Shown: piece after piece, positions 9,040 through 18,556 of the stretch
Layout: each line of letters starts with the position of its first letter
Position numbering within the stretch: the stretch's first letter is position 1
Source: Blastocatellia bacterium
GTDB lineage: Bacteria; Acidobacteriota; Blastocatellia; HR10; J050
NCBI GenBank assembly: GCA_026985075.1
Contig: JALSQX010000053.1
Span: forward strand, 1 to 64,000
DNA length: 64,000 bases
Direction of reading: 5' to 3'
The notes under the pieces: generated by a model
What the model saw: only the letters and a program-made list of their open reading frames with translations
Told to the model about the DNA's origin: nothing
Database searches by the model: none
Translations under genes and position numbers: made by a program

Positions 9040-9465
9040 ATGGACAAGGAGAAGGTACTGGAAACCTTGAATGCTCTCCTCGAGCTCGAGCTGGCTGGTG
9101 TCGTGCGCTACACCCATTACTCTTTTATGGTCTTCGGGCCCAATCGCATTCCTATTGTGCACTGGTTGCGAGGACAAGCGCGCGAGTCACTCGCCCACGC
9201 CGAGCAGGTGGGGGAACACATCACCACGCTCGGCGGTCACCCGTCGCTGAAAGTCACCAATCTACTGGAGACGCACAAACATTCGGTCCAGGATATCCTG
9301 CGCGAGAGCATCGAGCACGAGCGGGCGCAACTCGATCTCTACCGTCAACTCCTCCAACTGGTCCAGAATGAGAGCATCAGCCTGGAGGACTTCGCCCGTC
9401 GGATGATCGCTGAAGAAGAGACGCATATTGCCGAAGTGGAAAAGATGCTCCGAACGCCACAATAA
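9040..9465 (+). CDS. Ferritin-like (bacterioferritin-type) protein
   Basis: A 141-residue all-helical protein with a ferritin-like four-helix layout and candidate diiron ligands in each helix: Glu15/Glu17 (LLELELAG), Glu49 and His53 (RESLAHAE), Glu93 (IEHERA) and Glu126/Glu127 with His129 (IAEEETHI). The family includes bacterioferritin-like iron-storage and oxidative-stress proteins; no haem-ligating methionine can be assigned with confidence. It has its own promoter, an operator-like dyad and a good AAGGAG site. Iron storage or detoxification is likely but not proved. Confidence 0.8.
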   Translation: MDKEKVLETLNALLELELAGVVRYTHYSFMVFGPNRIPIVHWLRGQARESLAHAEQVGEHITTLGGHPSLKVTNLLETHKHSVQDILRESIEHERAQLDLYRQLLQLVQNESISLEDFARRMIAEEETHIAEVEKMLRTPQ

Positions 9466-9540
9466 CCTCGGACATCGGGCACTGGTGGTCGGCCATATGA
9501 CTGCCCCTTGAGATTCTGCGTTCGCATGTCGAAGGTTACC

Positions 9541-10545
9541 ATGTTCGATGTCATCGTCGTCGGAGGCGGCCCAACGGGGCTGGCCTGTGCTATCGAGTTG
9601 GAGAAAGCCGGATTCCACTACCTGGTCATCGAGAAAGGATGCCTGGTCAACTCGCTGGCTCATTTCCCGACCAATATGGTCTTTTTCACCACTCCGGAAC
9701 GGCTGGAGATCGGCGGCATGCCTCTGGTCTGCTTGTTTCAAAAGCCCACCCGGGTCGAGGCGCTCACCTACTACCGCAAGGTCGCCGCGGCGTACAATCT
9801 CCGAGTCCACCAGTACGAGAAAGTCACTGATATCGATGGACGGGACGGCGCCTGGCGGGTTCACACGGAGACGCGCGTCGGGGAGCGTCGCACCTACGAG
9901 GCCCAAAAAATCATCATCGCCACCGGCACCTATGACCATCCCAACTTGCTCGGCGTTCCCGGCGAAGATCTTCCCAAGTGTTCACACTACTACACCGAAG
10001 GGCACCCCTACTATGGACAAGAGGTGGCCGTCATCGGGGCGGGCAACTCGGCTGCCGAGGCAGCTCTCGATCTCTTCCGCAGCGGGGCGCGCGTCACCCT
10101 CATTCACCGGGGGGAAGATCTCAGTTCTCACCTGAAGTACTGGATCGCTCCCGACCTGCGAAATCGCATTCGCCAAGGCGAGATTGTCGCTTTTTTCAAC
10201 ACGGTGGTCATCGAGATCACACCACGAAGCCTCATCGTCGAAAATCGGAAGACCGGCGCTCGAGAGGAATTACCCAATGATTTCGTCTTCGCCTTGACCG
10301 GCTATCATGCCGACGTAGGGTTTCTCCAGCGGTTAGGCATTCGCGTCGATCCAGAGACGCTCGTCCCAGCTCACAATCCCCAGACGCTGGAGAGCAATGT
10401 CAAAGGGCTGTACCTGGCCGGCGTCATCTTGGCCGGACGGGAAGCCAACAAGGTGTTCATCGAAAACGGGCGCTTCCACGGGCAACGGATCATCGAGGCG
10501 TTGAAGAGAGAGTTCATGACGCCACGATCAGCAAGTGGCTCGTAG
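9541..10545 (+). CDS. ypdA: YpdA-family FAD/NAD(P) oxidoreductase (putative bacillithiol disulfide reductase)
   Basis: A 334-residue flavoprotein starting directly at the FAD-binding motif (VIVVGGGPTGLACAIELEKAG). A second dinucleotide motif for NAD(P)H is VIGAGNSAAEAALDLF near residue 165, and an ENGRFHG motif lies near the C-terminus. It resembles thioredoxin reductase but lacks the CxxC pair, as expected for YpdA. The start at 9541 is chosen because GAAGG lies 5 bases upstream and the FAD motif follows at once; in-frame ATGs at 9508 and 9526 are alternatives. Its role would be keeping bacillithiol reduced. Confidence 0.82.
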   Translation: MFDVIVVGGGPTGLACAIELEKAGFHYLVIEKGCLVNSLAHFPTNMVFFTTPERLEIGGMPLVCLFQKPTRVEALTYYRKVAAAYNLRVHQYEKVTDIDGRDGAWRVHTETRVGERRTYEAQKIIIATGTYDHPNLLGVPGEDLPKCSHYYTEGHPYYGQEVAVIGAGNSAAEAALDLFRSGARVTLIHRGEDLSSHLKYWIAPDLRNRIRQGEIVAFFNTVVIEITPRSLIVENRKTGAREELPNDFVFALTGYHADVGFLQRLGIRVDPETLVPAHNPQTLESNVKGLYLAGVILAGREANKVFIENGRFHGQRIIEALKREFMTPRSASGS

Positions 10546-10619
10546 TCCTGGATGTGCGTTCATTGGGACGGACCTTCACGACCTCGGCCAGATGGGCATT
10601 CGCCAGGGGATATGAACCC

Positions 10620-11672
10620 ATGAAGGAGAAATCGAACGCCATCACCTATCGAGATGCCGGAGTGGATATCGACGCCGCCGAACGGGCGATGCGGCGAATT
10701 CGGCAACTGGCGCGACGCACGTTCACCGATCGCGTATTGACTGAGATCGGGAGTTTCGGCGCGCTGTTTCGCGCCGATTTCACTGGGATGCGCGAGCCCA
10801 TCCTGGTATCCAGCGTCGATGGTATTGGGACGAAACTGAAAGTTGCCTTCATGACTGGCATTCATACCACGGTCGGTTATGATCTGGTATCTCATTGCGT
10901 CAATGATATTCTCGTTCACGGGGCACGACCACTCTTCTTCATGGACTATATCGCCCTCGGCAAGATGGACCCGGCCATCGTCGCCGAGATCGTGGACGGA
11001 TTGGCGCGCGGATGTCAAGAGACCGGTTGCGCGCTCATTGGCGGAGAGACGGCCGAAATGCCCGGCTTCTATGCGCCGGGAGAATATGACGTAGCCGGAT
11101 TCATCGTCGGCATCGTGGATCGGACCCACCTCATCGATGGCCGAACGATCGCTCCGGGGGATGTTCTCCTCGGTCTGAAATCCCTGGGGCTCCATACCAA
11201 TGGCTTCAGCCTGGCGCGCAAGCTGCTTTTTGAGACGGCGGGTTATGGGGTGGATACTCTCGTGGAAGAACTCGGCTGCACGGTGGGCGAGGAATTGTTG
11301 AAACCCCATCGTAACTACCTGGCCGCGATTTCGGGATTGCTGGAGAGTGGGAAGATCAAGGGACTCGTCCACATTACCGGAGGCGGATTCCAGGGAAACA
11401 TTCCGCGCATCCTGCCCGCCGGATGCGCCGTGGAGATCGAACTCGGCACCTGGCCCGTGCCTCCCGTTTTCGAACTCCTTCAACGGCTTGGCCATCTCGA
11501 TCGACGCGAAATGTACCGCACCTTCAATATGGGTATCGGGATGATCCTGATCGTCGCCCGGGAGGAACTGCCCGCCGTGAAACAGCATTTCGCGGCCCGG
11601 GGCGAAGAGATTTACATGATCGGACGAGTCATAGAGAAAGAGACGTCTGCCGTCACGTTCATCTCATCATGA
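10620..11672 (+). CDS. purM: Phosphoribosylformylglycinamidine cyclo-ligase
   Basis: A 350-residue AIR synthetase catalysing step 5 of purine synthesis (FGAM + ATP to AIR). The N-terminal TYRDAGVDIDA motif, the ATP site SVDGIGTKLKVA and GGETAEMPGFY are all present and the length is normal. The start at 10620 puts TYRDAGVDI at residue 9 as in other PurM proteins; the upstream in-frame ATG at 10554 would add an atypical extension. The stop overlaps the purN start by ATGA (11669-11672), so the two are translationally coupled. Confidence 0.93.
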   Translation: MKEKSNAITYRDAGVDIDAAERAMRRIRQLARRTFTDRVLTEIGSFGALFRADFTGMREPILVSSVDGIGTKLKVAFMTGIHTTVGYDLVSHCVNDILVHGARPLFFMDYIALGKMDPAIVAEIVDGLARGCQETGCALIGGETAEMPGFYAPGEYDVAGFIVGIVDRTHLIDGRTIAPGDVLLGLKSLGLHTNGFSLARKLLFETAGYGVDTLVEELGCTVGEELLKPHRNYLAAISGLLESGKIKGLVHITGGGFQGNIPRILPAGCAVEIELGTWPVPPVFELLQRLGHLDRREMYRTFNMGIGMILIVAREELPAVKQHFAARGEEIYMIGRVIEKETSAVTFISS

Positions 11673-12301
11673 GCGACAAAAAGCGACTCGGCATTCTCAT
11701 CTCCGGTCGGGGCACGAACATGCTCGCTTTAATTGATGCCGCGCAAAGCGGGCGCTTGAACGCTGATGTCGCCCTGGTGGTGAGCAATGTGGAAACGGCT
11801 GCCGGCTTAGAGAAAGCACGCTCGCGGGGCGTAGAGACGATGGTCATTCCCCATCGCGGCTTATCCCGTCAGGACCATGAGCGCAAAATCGTCGCCGAGC
11901 TCAAGCGACGTCGAATTGATCTGGTGTGCCTCGCCGGATACATGCGCTTATTGAGCCCCTATTTCATCGGCGAGTTTCCTCAGCGCATCCTGAATATTCA
12001 TCCTTCATTGTTGCCCGCCTTCCCGGGACTCGATGCGCAACGTCAGGCCCTGGAGCACGGAGTGAAAGTCTCCGGCTGCACCGTCCATTTCGTCGATGAA
12101 ACACTTGACCAGGGTCCGATCATCAAACAGGCGGCCGTCCCCGTCTATGACGATGACACTGTTGAATCCCTCTCGGCGCGCATTTTGAAAGAAGAACATC
12201 GGATTTATGTCGAAGCGGTCGAGCTCGTGTTAAGCGGAGATTATCGGATCGAAGGGCGCCGCGTCCTCTCTCCACGCCACGTTGCGCCGCCCGATGCATG
12301 A
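11669..12301 (+). CDS. purN: Phosphoribosylglycinamide formyltransferase
   Basis: A 210-residue GAR transformylase using 10-formyl-tetrahydrofolate in purine synthesis. Seen: the phosphate-binding ISGRGTNM loop near residue 11, the catalytic Asn and His in LNIHPSLLPAF, and the Asp in DETLDQGPI. It starts inside the purM stop codon. A longer open frame upstream (from 11423) only overlaps purM and is rejected. Confidence 0.93.
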   Translation: MSDKKRLGILISGRGTNMLALIDAAQSGRLNADVALVVSNVETAAGLEKARSRGVETMVIPHRGLSRQDHERKIVAELKRRRIDLVCLAGYMRLLSPYFIGEFPQRILNIHPSLLPAFPGLDAQRQALEHGVKVSGCTVHFVDETLDQGPIIKQAAVPVYDDDTVESLSARILKEEHRIYVEAVELVLSGDYRIEGRRVLSPRHVAPPDA

Positions 12302-12486
12302 TCCTCTCCCGGCCGGATGAGACGTCATCATCCACCCTGCCACTCGTGATGGCGCTCGAAAGAGCGAGGATCAGAACCGGACTTCACAGCGCCTTCGTAC
12401 CGAGTCAACCGTCCCAGAGGGTTCTCCGATCATCTCGATGGTTCAAGGTGAGGAATGACGCGGGAACTCCGAAACTTGATGCCCGA

Positions 12487-12942
12487 TCAACCACCTTGCT
12501 TTTCGTCCTGAGAGATGGCCACGAGCTCGATTTCGAAAAACAAAGTCTGCCCGGCTAATGGATGGTTGGCATCCAACGTGACGGTGGTATCCGTCACCTC
12601 CGTGACCGTGATGGGGATCACCCGACCGGAGTCAGTATGGAGTTCCAAAGACATTCCCTCTCGCAGCTCAAAATCCACATTCAGTTGCGATCGAGGGACG
12701 ATCTTCACGAATTCCTCGACGTACTCCCCATACGCCTGTTCGGGCGGAATCTGAACCGTTTTCTTCTCTCCCACGCGCATGCCAATGACGGCTCGTTCAA
12801 AACCAGGGATGACCGTTCCCGTACCAATGACAAATTGTAGGGGCTCCTGGCCGGTTCGAGACGAATCGAAGACCGTCCCGTCTTTCAATCGCCCGGTGTA
12901 ATGAACCCAGACGGTATTACCTTTCTCGGCCCTTTGCAACAT
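12487..12942 (-). CDS. FKBP-type peptidyl-prolyl isomerase, SlyD-like
   Basis: A 151-residue cytosolic chaperone/isomerase: FKBP half (VWVHYTGRLKDGTVFDSS, then GTGTVIPGFERAVIGMRVGE) interrupted by an insert-in-flap region around residues 70-120 (PPEQAYGEY). The histidine- and cysteine-rich metal-binding tail of E. coli SlyD is absent, as in many SlyD homologues. A 185-base stretch with no gene separates it from the convergent purN gene. Confidence 0.88.
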   Translation of the reverse strand: MLQRAEKGNTVWVHYTGRLKDGTVFDSSRTGQEPLQFVIGTGTVIPGFERAVIGMRVGEKKTVQIPPEQAYGEYVEEFVKIVPRSQLNVDFELREGMSLELHTDSGRVIPITVTEVTDTTVTLDANHPLAGQTLFFEIELVAISQDEKQGG

Positions 12943-13040
12943 GGTTAAACTCCTTCCCTCAATTCCTCAGGACCCGAAGAAAAAGCTCAGCCGCCGCCAC
13001 GTACGCTTTCTTCTTTGGGTCTCTTCGTTAGCGAAAATCT

Positions 13041-13069
13041 AGTTTATCACTTCCTTCAGGCAGGTGCAA
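13041..13069 (-). promoter_or_regulatory. Possible promoter for the SlyD-like gene
   Basis: Minus strand TTGCAC (13064-13069), 17-base spacer, TAAACT (13041-13046), about 100 bases before the start at 12942. The -35 box is weak. Confidence 0.35.
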
Positions 13070-13131
13070 TCGACGCTTCCATGGAGACTCGAGAACAGAT
13101 GGTATCTTCTTTTACTGGTGCGGGTCTTCGT

Positions 13132-13947
13132 TCACTGCGCTCCGATGGTCAGAGTTCTCAGATTGTCCCGGCTGAAGAAAGAGAGCGGCCAGTCCACATC
13201 CGACTCGACGGCCACCGTCTCAAAGACAATATGCTTTTTGTGGCTCACATTATCGATCTCCGTCCGCATGGCTATCCAGTGGTCGTCGATTGATGCCCAC
13301 CGAACATATCGCCTGACCCGAACCACATCACCTTTGAGGTTGTACAGTTCCTGACGCAACGGCAAGAAAGTCTCTCGTTGATAATAGGTGACGACGCGAG
13401 TGAAACGGGAGTCGGCTCTCGCCTTGAGACGACCCTCGACCTTGTAAGCGTCTCGTTGGCCCAGTCGCTCAACGCCGAGCGTCCTATACAGATATAAGTC
13501 ATAGCCGCCCACCGATTCCTGAAGCGAGAGCCCGAAGACAGAATCCTCTCGGCTCAGATTGTGGATCTCGACGAATTTTTGAAATCCCGGTAAGTAAGTG
13601 ATATTTTCAACGGCTTGTCCCGGTCGCTCAATGCAGAGGAGCACGCGAGCTGGTTCATCCCTGGACGCGATGACCTGCCACAACGTATATTGGGTCCCAT
13701 CCACGCATTTCCGGTAGGTCACGATGAGGAATTCTCGCTCAGTGCCATCTTCATCGGTCACGCGAGCTTTGGTTTCCAGTTTCATCGTCTGACATCCTTG
13801 CGAAGCTCGAAAGCGTTCGACAATCTCGCGCCCACTTGGTAAAAGATGAGGATCGGGCGAAAGAGTGTCAGGCTCCGACTGACAGGATGAGAATACCAAC
13901 ATCATCCCTACACCGGCGAAAAAGCTTGGATGGGAGATCAGGCGCAT
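13132..13947 (-). CDS. LolA-like outer-membrane lipoprotein-sorting protein
   Basis: A 271-residue predicted lipoprotein: a short signal peptide ends in a lipobox-like FSSC (Cys22). The rest matches the COG2834 type (REIVERFRASQG, then FLIVTYRK and long beta stretches such as EVHN-type strands and VRRYVRWASIDDHWIAMRTEI). These proteins often pair with MMPL/RND exporters, and here the gene follows one by 33 bases in the same direction. A role in carrying a lipid or hydrophobic cargo across the periplasm is inferred from that pairing. Confidence 0.8.
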   Translation of the reverse strand: MRLISHPSFFAGVGMMLVFSSCQSEPDTLSPDPHLLPSGREIVERFRASQGCQTMKLETKARVTDEDGTEREFLIVTYRKCVDGTQYTLWQVIASRDEPARVLLCIERPGQAVENITYLPGFQKFVEIHNLSREDSVFGLSLQESVGGYDLYLYRTLGVERLGQRDAYKVEGRLKARADSRFTRVVTYYQRETFLPLRQELYNLKGDVVRVRRYVRWASIDDHWIAMRTEIDNVSHKKHIVFETVAVESDVDWPLSFFSRDNLRTLTIGAQ

Positions 13948-13980
13948 AATGCTTTTCCTCTCTTCGAATTATCGCATATC

Positions 13981-16374
13981 TCATACATCGGATGCCGCGC
14001 CAACTGGCTCTGCCTTCTTCTCATCGGCGATCGCCTCTGGCACCATCATCATCGCACGCGATGTCATCAATACGGGCAGGAAAATCAAGTTGGAGATGAA
14101 ACAGGCCAGGATCGTCATGGCCGAGAGAAGCCCTCCAACCCGCACAGGAACGAACGAGGAGAAGGCAAAGATGGCGAATCCGAAAACCAGGGTGAGATTG
14201 GCAAATACGATGGGGCCGCCCGTCTGTCGCAGGGTTTGAATCAACGCCCGTCGACGATCCACCATATCCTTACAGCATCGGAAATAGCGACGGATCAGGT
14301 GAACAGCATTGTCCACGGCCAATCCCAATACAATCGAGGCAACCAGACCAGTATTCATGTTGAGGGGAATAGCCGTCCACCCCATGAATCCAAAAAAGAA
14401 GATGATGGGAACGATGTTAGGCAGGAGCGCTACGAGGCCAACCGTCGCCGAGCGGAAGAAGAGGGCGATCATGACGAAAATCAACAGCAGAGCGATCATC
14501 AGGCTCCGCGCCTGCTGCACGGCAATGCCGTCTGAGGTACGATGAAGAAGGATCAGGAGACCAGTCGGAGAGGCGGTCAACCCCAGTGGCAGATGCGCCC
14601 GACACCAGTCGTCGATCTGCCGAAGCACCGCGTCCATATCACGAGATCCGAACAAATTCGAGCGTACGATAATCTGGGCATGTCGACCATCACCGCTGAT
14701 GAACGTCATCGGCGCGTCATCGGCAGCCTCCGCAAGATAGACGAAGAGGGCGTTGAGCCGCTGTTGAGATGAGGGAATGATCTCATCGCCCGGCCGACCA
14801 CTTCCCAGTATGCGATGACTTCTCATCACCATATCGGCGATGGAGATCGTACCATCCACGCCGGGGAGCGTTTCGATAAACCGCTGTAACCGAATGACGG
14901 CCTTGAGGGCCTCAACGGTCTGAAGTCCCCCAGGGCGATGTCCATCCACGATGATGCGAAAAGTGGCCGCGCCGCCCAAATGCTGATGAACAATCCGCGC
15001 CCCGACGCGCTCCACGGAGTTTTTCGGGTAAAAGGCCAGGAGATCTGAATTGACATTCAATCGTGTGATCCCCATGAGTGCGATGACCGTCCCCATCAGG
15101 ATGATGCCGCAGATCCGGTTCGGTCGCCGGACCACGAGGGTGGCGATCCCGCTCAGCACCTGCTCTCGGAGCAGATGGCCCGTTCCCGTCGCGACACGCC
15201 CCGTCAGCGGCGGCGTCCAGAGCAGGAACCAGGTCGGCACCAAAGTCAGCGAGAGGATCATCGTCGCGCATACGCCGATGGCATTGAATACGCCCATGTC
15301 GCGCACCCCCGGAATGGTGGTGAAGGCGAGAGCGCCAAATCCGGCCATCGTCGTGAGTGCGGAGGCGATGACCGCCGGACCAACAAAGTGGAGCGCATTC
15401 GCGACTGCCGCTCGACGCGCCGCTGGTGAGGCGCCCGGACGCAGTCCCTGGGCGGAGAGCGAAAGTTGGTTGAGGACGTGGATGACATATGAACTTCCGA
15501 TGGCCATGATGATGACAGGGAGCATCATCGTCACCAGAGTGAGCGGTCGGCTCATGAGGGCCATCACTCCCAGCGTCCAGATCAATCCCACGCTGACCGT
15601 AGCGAGCGGCATGAGGACTCCTCGCCAGGAATGAAAGGCGACGTAAAAAGTCATCACGATGAGGAGGACCGCCAAGGGAGCGAATCTCATGAGATCCCTC
15701 GTCACGTGGATATCGTTACGATAGTCCATGTAAGGGAGTCCCACCAAAAATATCGACTCACCGGCGAACTCGGTTCGAACGATCTGCTCGATCTGGGCGA
15801 CGGCTGCTTTCTCCTCATCGGCGTTGATCTCCGAAGCGAAGAAAACAGTGATCGCGGCCACTCGCCGATCGCGCGAGACGAGATTTCCTATGATCAATTG
15901 GTCTCCCTGAACCTCACCGGCAATGCGCTTCAGCTCATCGGCGGTTGAATTCGCGGGGATCAGTCTCGTCACATTGATGCGATCGCCCACCGTTTCGGTC
16001 CGGTCAACATTGGTCAAGCTCACCACGCGCGCGATGCCTGGGACGCTCTCGACGCGACGGGTTAAAGCTCGCAGCCGCTCGATCACTGAGGGGGTGAACA
16101 CATCGTCAACCCTCATGGCCAATGCCATGGTGCGGTCAGCGCCGAATATCTCCACGGCCTCCTGATACTGAGTGAGCGTCTCGTCACTGCTGACCAACAG
16201 GGTGTCCGGCGAATTATCCAATGGCAATCCCTGAGTGGCAAGTTGCACAGCGAAGAAAGCCGTGACGGCCAACAATGCCAACAGAATACCTCGGGGATGT
16301 GCGGGAATACCCTCCCATAGCTTGCTTCCTGTGAGGCTGAATCGTCGCATCAGGAGGTCGTAAGTATAGGTCAT
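13981..16374 (-). CDS. MMPL/RND-family transporter
   Basis: About 797 residues with the two-fold RND layout: a first membrane helix (ILLALLAVTAFFAVQLA), a periplasmic loop, a block of five or six helices (GVLMPLATVSVGLIWTLGVMALM onward), then a repeat with a second periplasmic loop (from NSDLLAFYPKNSVERVG) and C-terminal helices ending near VLMTSRAMMMVPEA. This two-fold form resembles the hydrophobe/amphiphile exporters of COG1033. The start is uncertain: ATGs at 16515, 16374 and 16350 are in frame and none has a good ribosome-binding site; 16374 is chosen as close to the first helix. Operon with the LolA-like gene. Confidence 0.85.
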   Translation of the reverse strand: MTYTYDLLMRRFSLTGSKLWEGIPAHPRGILLALLAVTAFFAVQLATQGLPLDNSPDTLLVSSDETLTQYQEAVEIFGADRTMALAMRVDDVFTPSVIERLRALTRRVESVPGIARVVSLTNVDRTETVGDRINVTRLIPANSTADELKRIAGEVQGDQLIIGNLVSRDRRVAAITVFFASEINADEEKAAVAQIEQIVRTEFAGESIFLVGLPYMDYRNDIHVTRDLMRFAPLAVLLIVMTFYVAFHSWRGVLMPLATVSVGLIWTLGVMALMSRPLTLVTMMLPVIIMAIGSSYVIHVLNQLSLSAQGLRPGASPAARRAAVANALHFVGPAVIASALTTMAGFGALAFTTIPGVRDMGVFNAIGVCATMILSLTLVPTWFLLWTPPLTGRVATGTGHLLREQVLSGIATLVVRRPNRICGIILMGTVIALMGITRLNVNSDLLAFYPKNSVERVGARIVHQHLGGAATFRIIVDGHRPGGLQTVEALKAVIRLQRFIETLPGVDGTISIADMVMRSHRILGSGRPGDEIIPSSQQRLNALFVYLAEAADDAPMTFISGDGRHAQIIVRSNLFGSRDMDAVLRQIDDWCRAHLPLGLTASPTGLLILLHRTSDGIAVQQARSLMIALLLIFVMIALFFRSATVGLVALLPNIVPIIFFFGFMGWTAIPLNMNTGLVASIVLGLAVDNAVHLIRRYFRCCKDMVDRRRALIQTLRQTGGPIVFANLTLVFGFAIFAFSSFVPVRVGGLLSAMTILACFISNLIFLPVLMTSRAMMMVPEAIADEKKAEPVGAASDV

Positions 16375-16783
16375 GGATGGAGCAAAACACAATGAGCTTG
16401 ACGGCCCGCCAGCCTGGGTGCCGGTTATGAGACGAACAAAACGGCCTCGCGGCCGGTTCCCGTTTGTGGCGTATCGGAGAATGGAGCCGCGACTCTCTCC
16501 ACCCGGCGATGTCATATGTATCCATGTGGACCGACGTCTCCCAGCGACGAAAAGGCCCTCGCCCCGAATGATGGAGCAGGGATAAGCCCTGAGGTCCCCT
16601 CCCGCATCACCCGGAGATGGAGGCCTCCGGTTCGTGGCGATCCCCTTCTTTCGCCTCTCGACACGATGGGATGCCGTTCCCCCGCTTGATTTGACCGGCG
16701 GTGTGGCGTATGCTTAGCCGCCTGAAAAACGAGCGGCTCAAGGGGTGGGGCGGCTCGAATCAACAAGACACAGTGGAAGAACG
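16375..16783. other. Divergent intergenic region
   Basis: About 400 bases between the divergent MMPL transporter and homoserine dehydrogenase genes. It holds the hom promoter (16686-16714); no clear minus-strand promoter and no protein-like reading frame were seen. If the transporter starts at 16515, the first 140 bases are coding. Confidence 0.4.
16686..16714 (+). promoter_or_regulatory. Promoter for homoserine dehydrogenase
   Basis: TTGATT (16686-16691), 17-base spacer, TATGCT (16709-16714), 70 bases before the ATG at 16784. Confidence 0.5.
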
Positions 16784-18112
16784 ATGTCCAAGGAAATCCA
16801 CATCGCACTGGCCGGTTTGGGCACCGTTGGCACTGCCGTCGTTCGCCTCCTTCAGGAGGAATGTTCACGCTATCGAGAAAAACTTGGCGTTCCCTTACGC
16901 CTGATCGCGATCCTCGATCGGAGTTATCGGCGCAAAGAGACGAGCTGGATCGATTCATCGGTTAAGCTCACTGACTCTCTCGATGAATTCCTCGGCGCTC
17001 CGGCCGATATCGTGGTGGAGCTCATTGGAGGAACCGAACCGGCCGATTACATCATCTCGACCAATCTCAAACGGGGCAAGGCAGTGGTGACGGCCAACAA
17101 GCTCCTTCTCGCCCAATCGGCACGACGTTATTTTGCACTGGCCAGAGAGCACAACGCTTACCTGGGTTTCGAAGCCGCCGTCGCCGGTGGGATTCCCATC
17201 CTTCGCGTGCTGCGTCGCTCGTTGCTCTCGGACGAGCTCATCCGATTGCGGGGCATCCTGAACGGCACGTGTAATTTCATTCTCTCCGAAATGGCCGAGA
17301 GCGGGCGTCCCTTTCAAGATGTGTTGAAAGAAGCTCAACGGCGCGGCTATGCCGAAGCTGATCCCACCTTGGACATCTCCGGACGCGATACGACTGATAA
17401 GCTAGCCATTCTCGCCCTGTTCGCCTTCGGCCATTTCATCACCCCCGATCACATTCCCACGCAAGGCATCACGGCCATTTCGCCAGTTGATTTTTCGTTC
17501 GCCCGAAAGTTCGACTGCGCCATCAAGCTGTTGGGCGTCGCGGAAAGAATCGACCATGACCTCAGTCTGCGGGTGAGTCCGTTCCTGGTTTCAGAACATC
17601 TGACGCTGTCGGCCGTCTCCGGCGCATTCAACGCCATCGAGGTGACGGGAGCCAGGGTCGGCCCTATTCTGCTGAGTGGCAAAGGAGCGGGCGGTGATCC
17701 AACGGCCGTCTCGGTTGCGGCCGATATTCTCAATGCCGCATTGTGGACACAAGGGGAGCGCCGGTTTCATTTTCAACCGGTTTTGAACTGTCGAACCTCC
17801 GACCACGCCGATGATGGCGAGGGAGCACCCGAGACCCCACCCCTCAACGCCAAAGAAACCTATCCCTACTACATCCGCTTCTTCGTTAAAGATCGCCCCG
17901 GCATCATCGCTGCCGTGGCCAGCGTCCTGGCCCGCTGGGGGATCAACATTCGCTCTGTAGTCCAAGAACCGTGGTCCGATCCGCTGAACCTGCCTTTTGT
18001 CATCACCGTTGAACCCACGCGCTCCTCCATCATGGACAAGGCCGTGGCCGAGTTCCGGGTTCTCGATTTCAACCGTGTCCCTCCTCTGGTCCTTCCCATC
18101 CTCGAACCATGA
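16784..18112 (+). CDS. hom: Homoserine dehydrogenase
   Basis: A 442-residue monofunctional enzyme reducing aspartate semialdehyde to homoserine for threonine and methionine synthesis. The N-terminal Rossmann motif is ALAGLGTVGTAVV, the substrate-domain signature includes ANKLLLA, and GRDTTDKLA lies near residue 205. A C-terminal ACT domain (YYIRFFVKDRPGIIAAVASV) suggests threonine feedback control. The start at 16784 has GGAAGA upstream and leads straight into the NAD motif; the open frame extends to 16745 without a ribosome-binding site. A 6-bp hairpin (18116-18133) follows the stop, without a T run. Confidence 0.93.
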   Translation: MSKEIHIALAGLGTVGTAVVRLLQEECSRYREKLGVPLRLIAILDRSYRRKETSWIDSSVKLTDSLDEFLGAPADIVVELIGGTEPADYIISTNLKRGKAVVTANKLLLAQSARRYFALAREHNAYLGFEAAVAGGIPILRVLRRSLLSDELIRLRGILNGTCNFILSEMAESGRPFQDVLKEAQRRGYAEADPTLDISGRDTTDKLAILALFAFGHFITPDHIPTQGITAISPVDFSFARKFDCAIKLLGVAERIDHDLSLRVSPFLVSEHLTLSAVSGAFNAIEVTGARVGPILLSGKGAGGDPTAVSVAADILNAALWTQGERRFHFQPVLNCRTSDHADDGEGAPETPPLNAKETYPYYIRFFVKDRPGIIAAVASVLARWGINIRSVVQEPWSDPLNLPFVITVEPTRSSIMDKAVAEFRVLDFNRVPPLVLPILEP

Positions 18113-18556
18113 GCCCCGGGGGACAATCCCCGGCAAGCTCTCGCCTTGGAAAGGGCCGCATACAAGTGTCCGGTCACCGTCAGCCACAGGGCGTCGGGCG
18201 GATGGGGAGGGGGCGCGAGAATCAGAGGACCGTCCTCGCCTGAAGATTTTCTTGACTTCGTGGTCGGATTATTGTATACAGAATACTGCACCCGACAATT
18301 GGCAGGAATTTGAAACAGTGGGTGTGGAGCTATTGAGCTTCTGAAGTGTAAAGACGGGGTGGGGATTGCGTCGCAGATCGAAGTGTGGAGCCGAGTTTTG
18401 ACGCGCAGTCGGAGTTGAGCCACGGCAATCCCGGATACAGTCAATTTGGATTTATCTGGGCGGATGCTCGAAGAGTGTTCAGCGGGATTTGTGCACCCTC
18501 ACGGCGGCAGCCTGCCCGGAATAGTGATGGATTGAGCGATTACGGAGGTCTCCATT
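18113..18556. other. Intergenic region with promoter and long leader
   Basis: About 440 bases. A GC hairpin (CCGGGG 18116-18121, CCCCGG 18128-18133) follows hom. A strong promoter lies at 18252-18280 and leaves a leader of about 270 bases before the start at 18557. The leader contains no protein-like frame and I do not recognise a known riboswitch fold in it. Confidence 0.5.
18252..18280 (+). promoter_or_regulatory. Sigma-70 promoter of the redox operon
   Basis: TTGACT (18252-18257), exactly 17 bases, TATACA (18275-18280). The -10 box sits inside an 8-bp palindrome TGTATACA, part of a wider dyad GTATAC-AGA-ATAC. Such GT/AC dyads are typical of GntR-family operators, so repression at this site is plausible. 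Predicted transcription start near 18287. Confidence 0.7.

Noticed and set aside
18287-18556. A known riboswitch in the long leader
   Set aside because: I could not recognise any established aptamer core by eye, so it is left as an unexplained leader.
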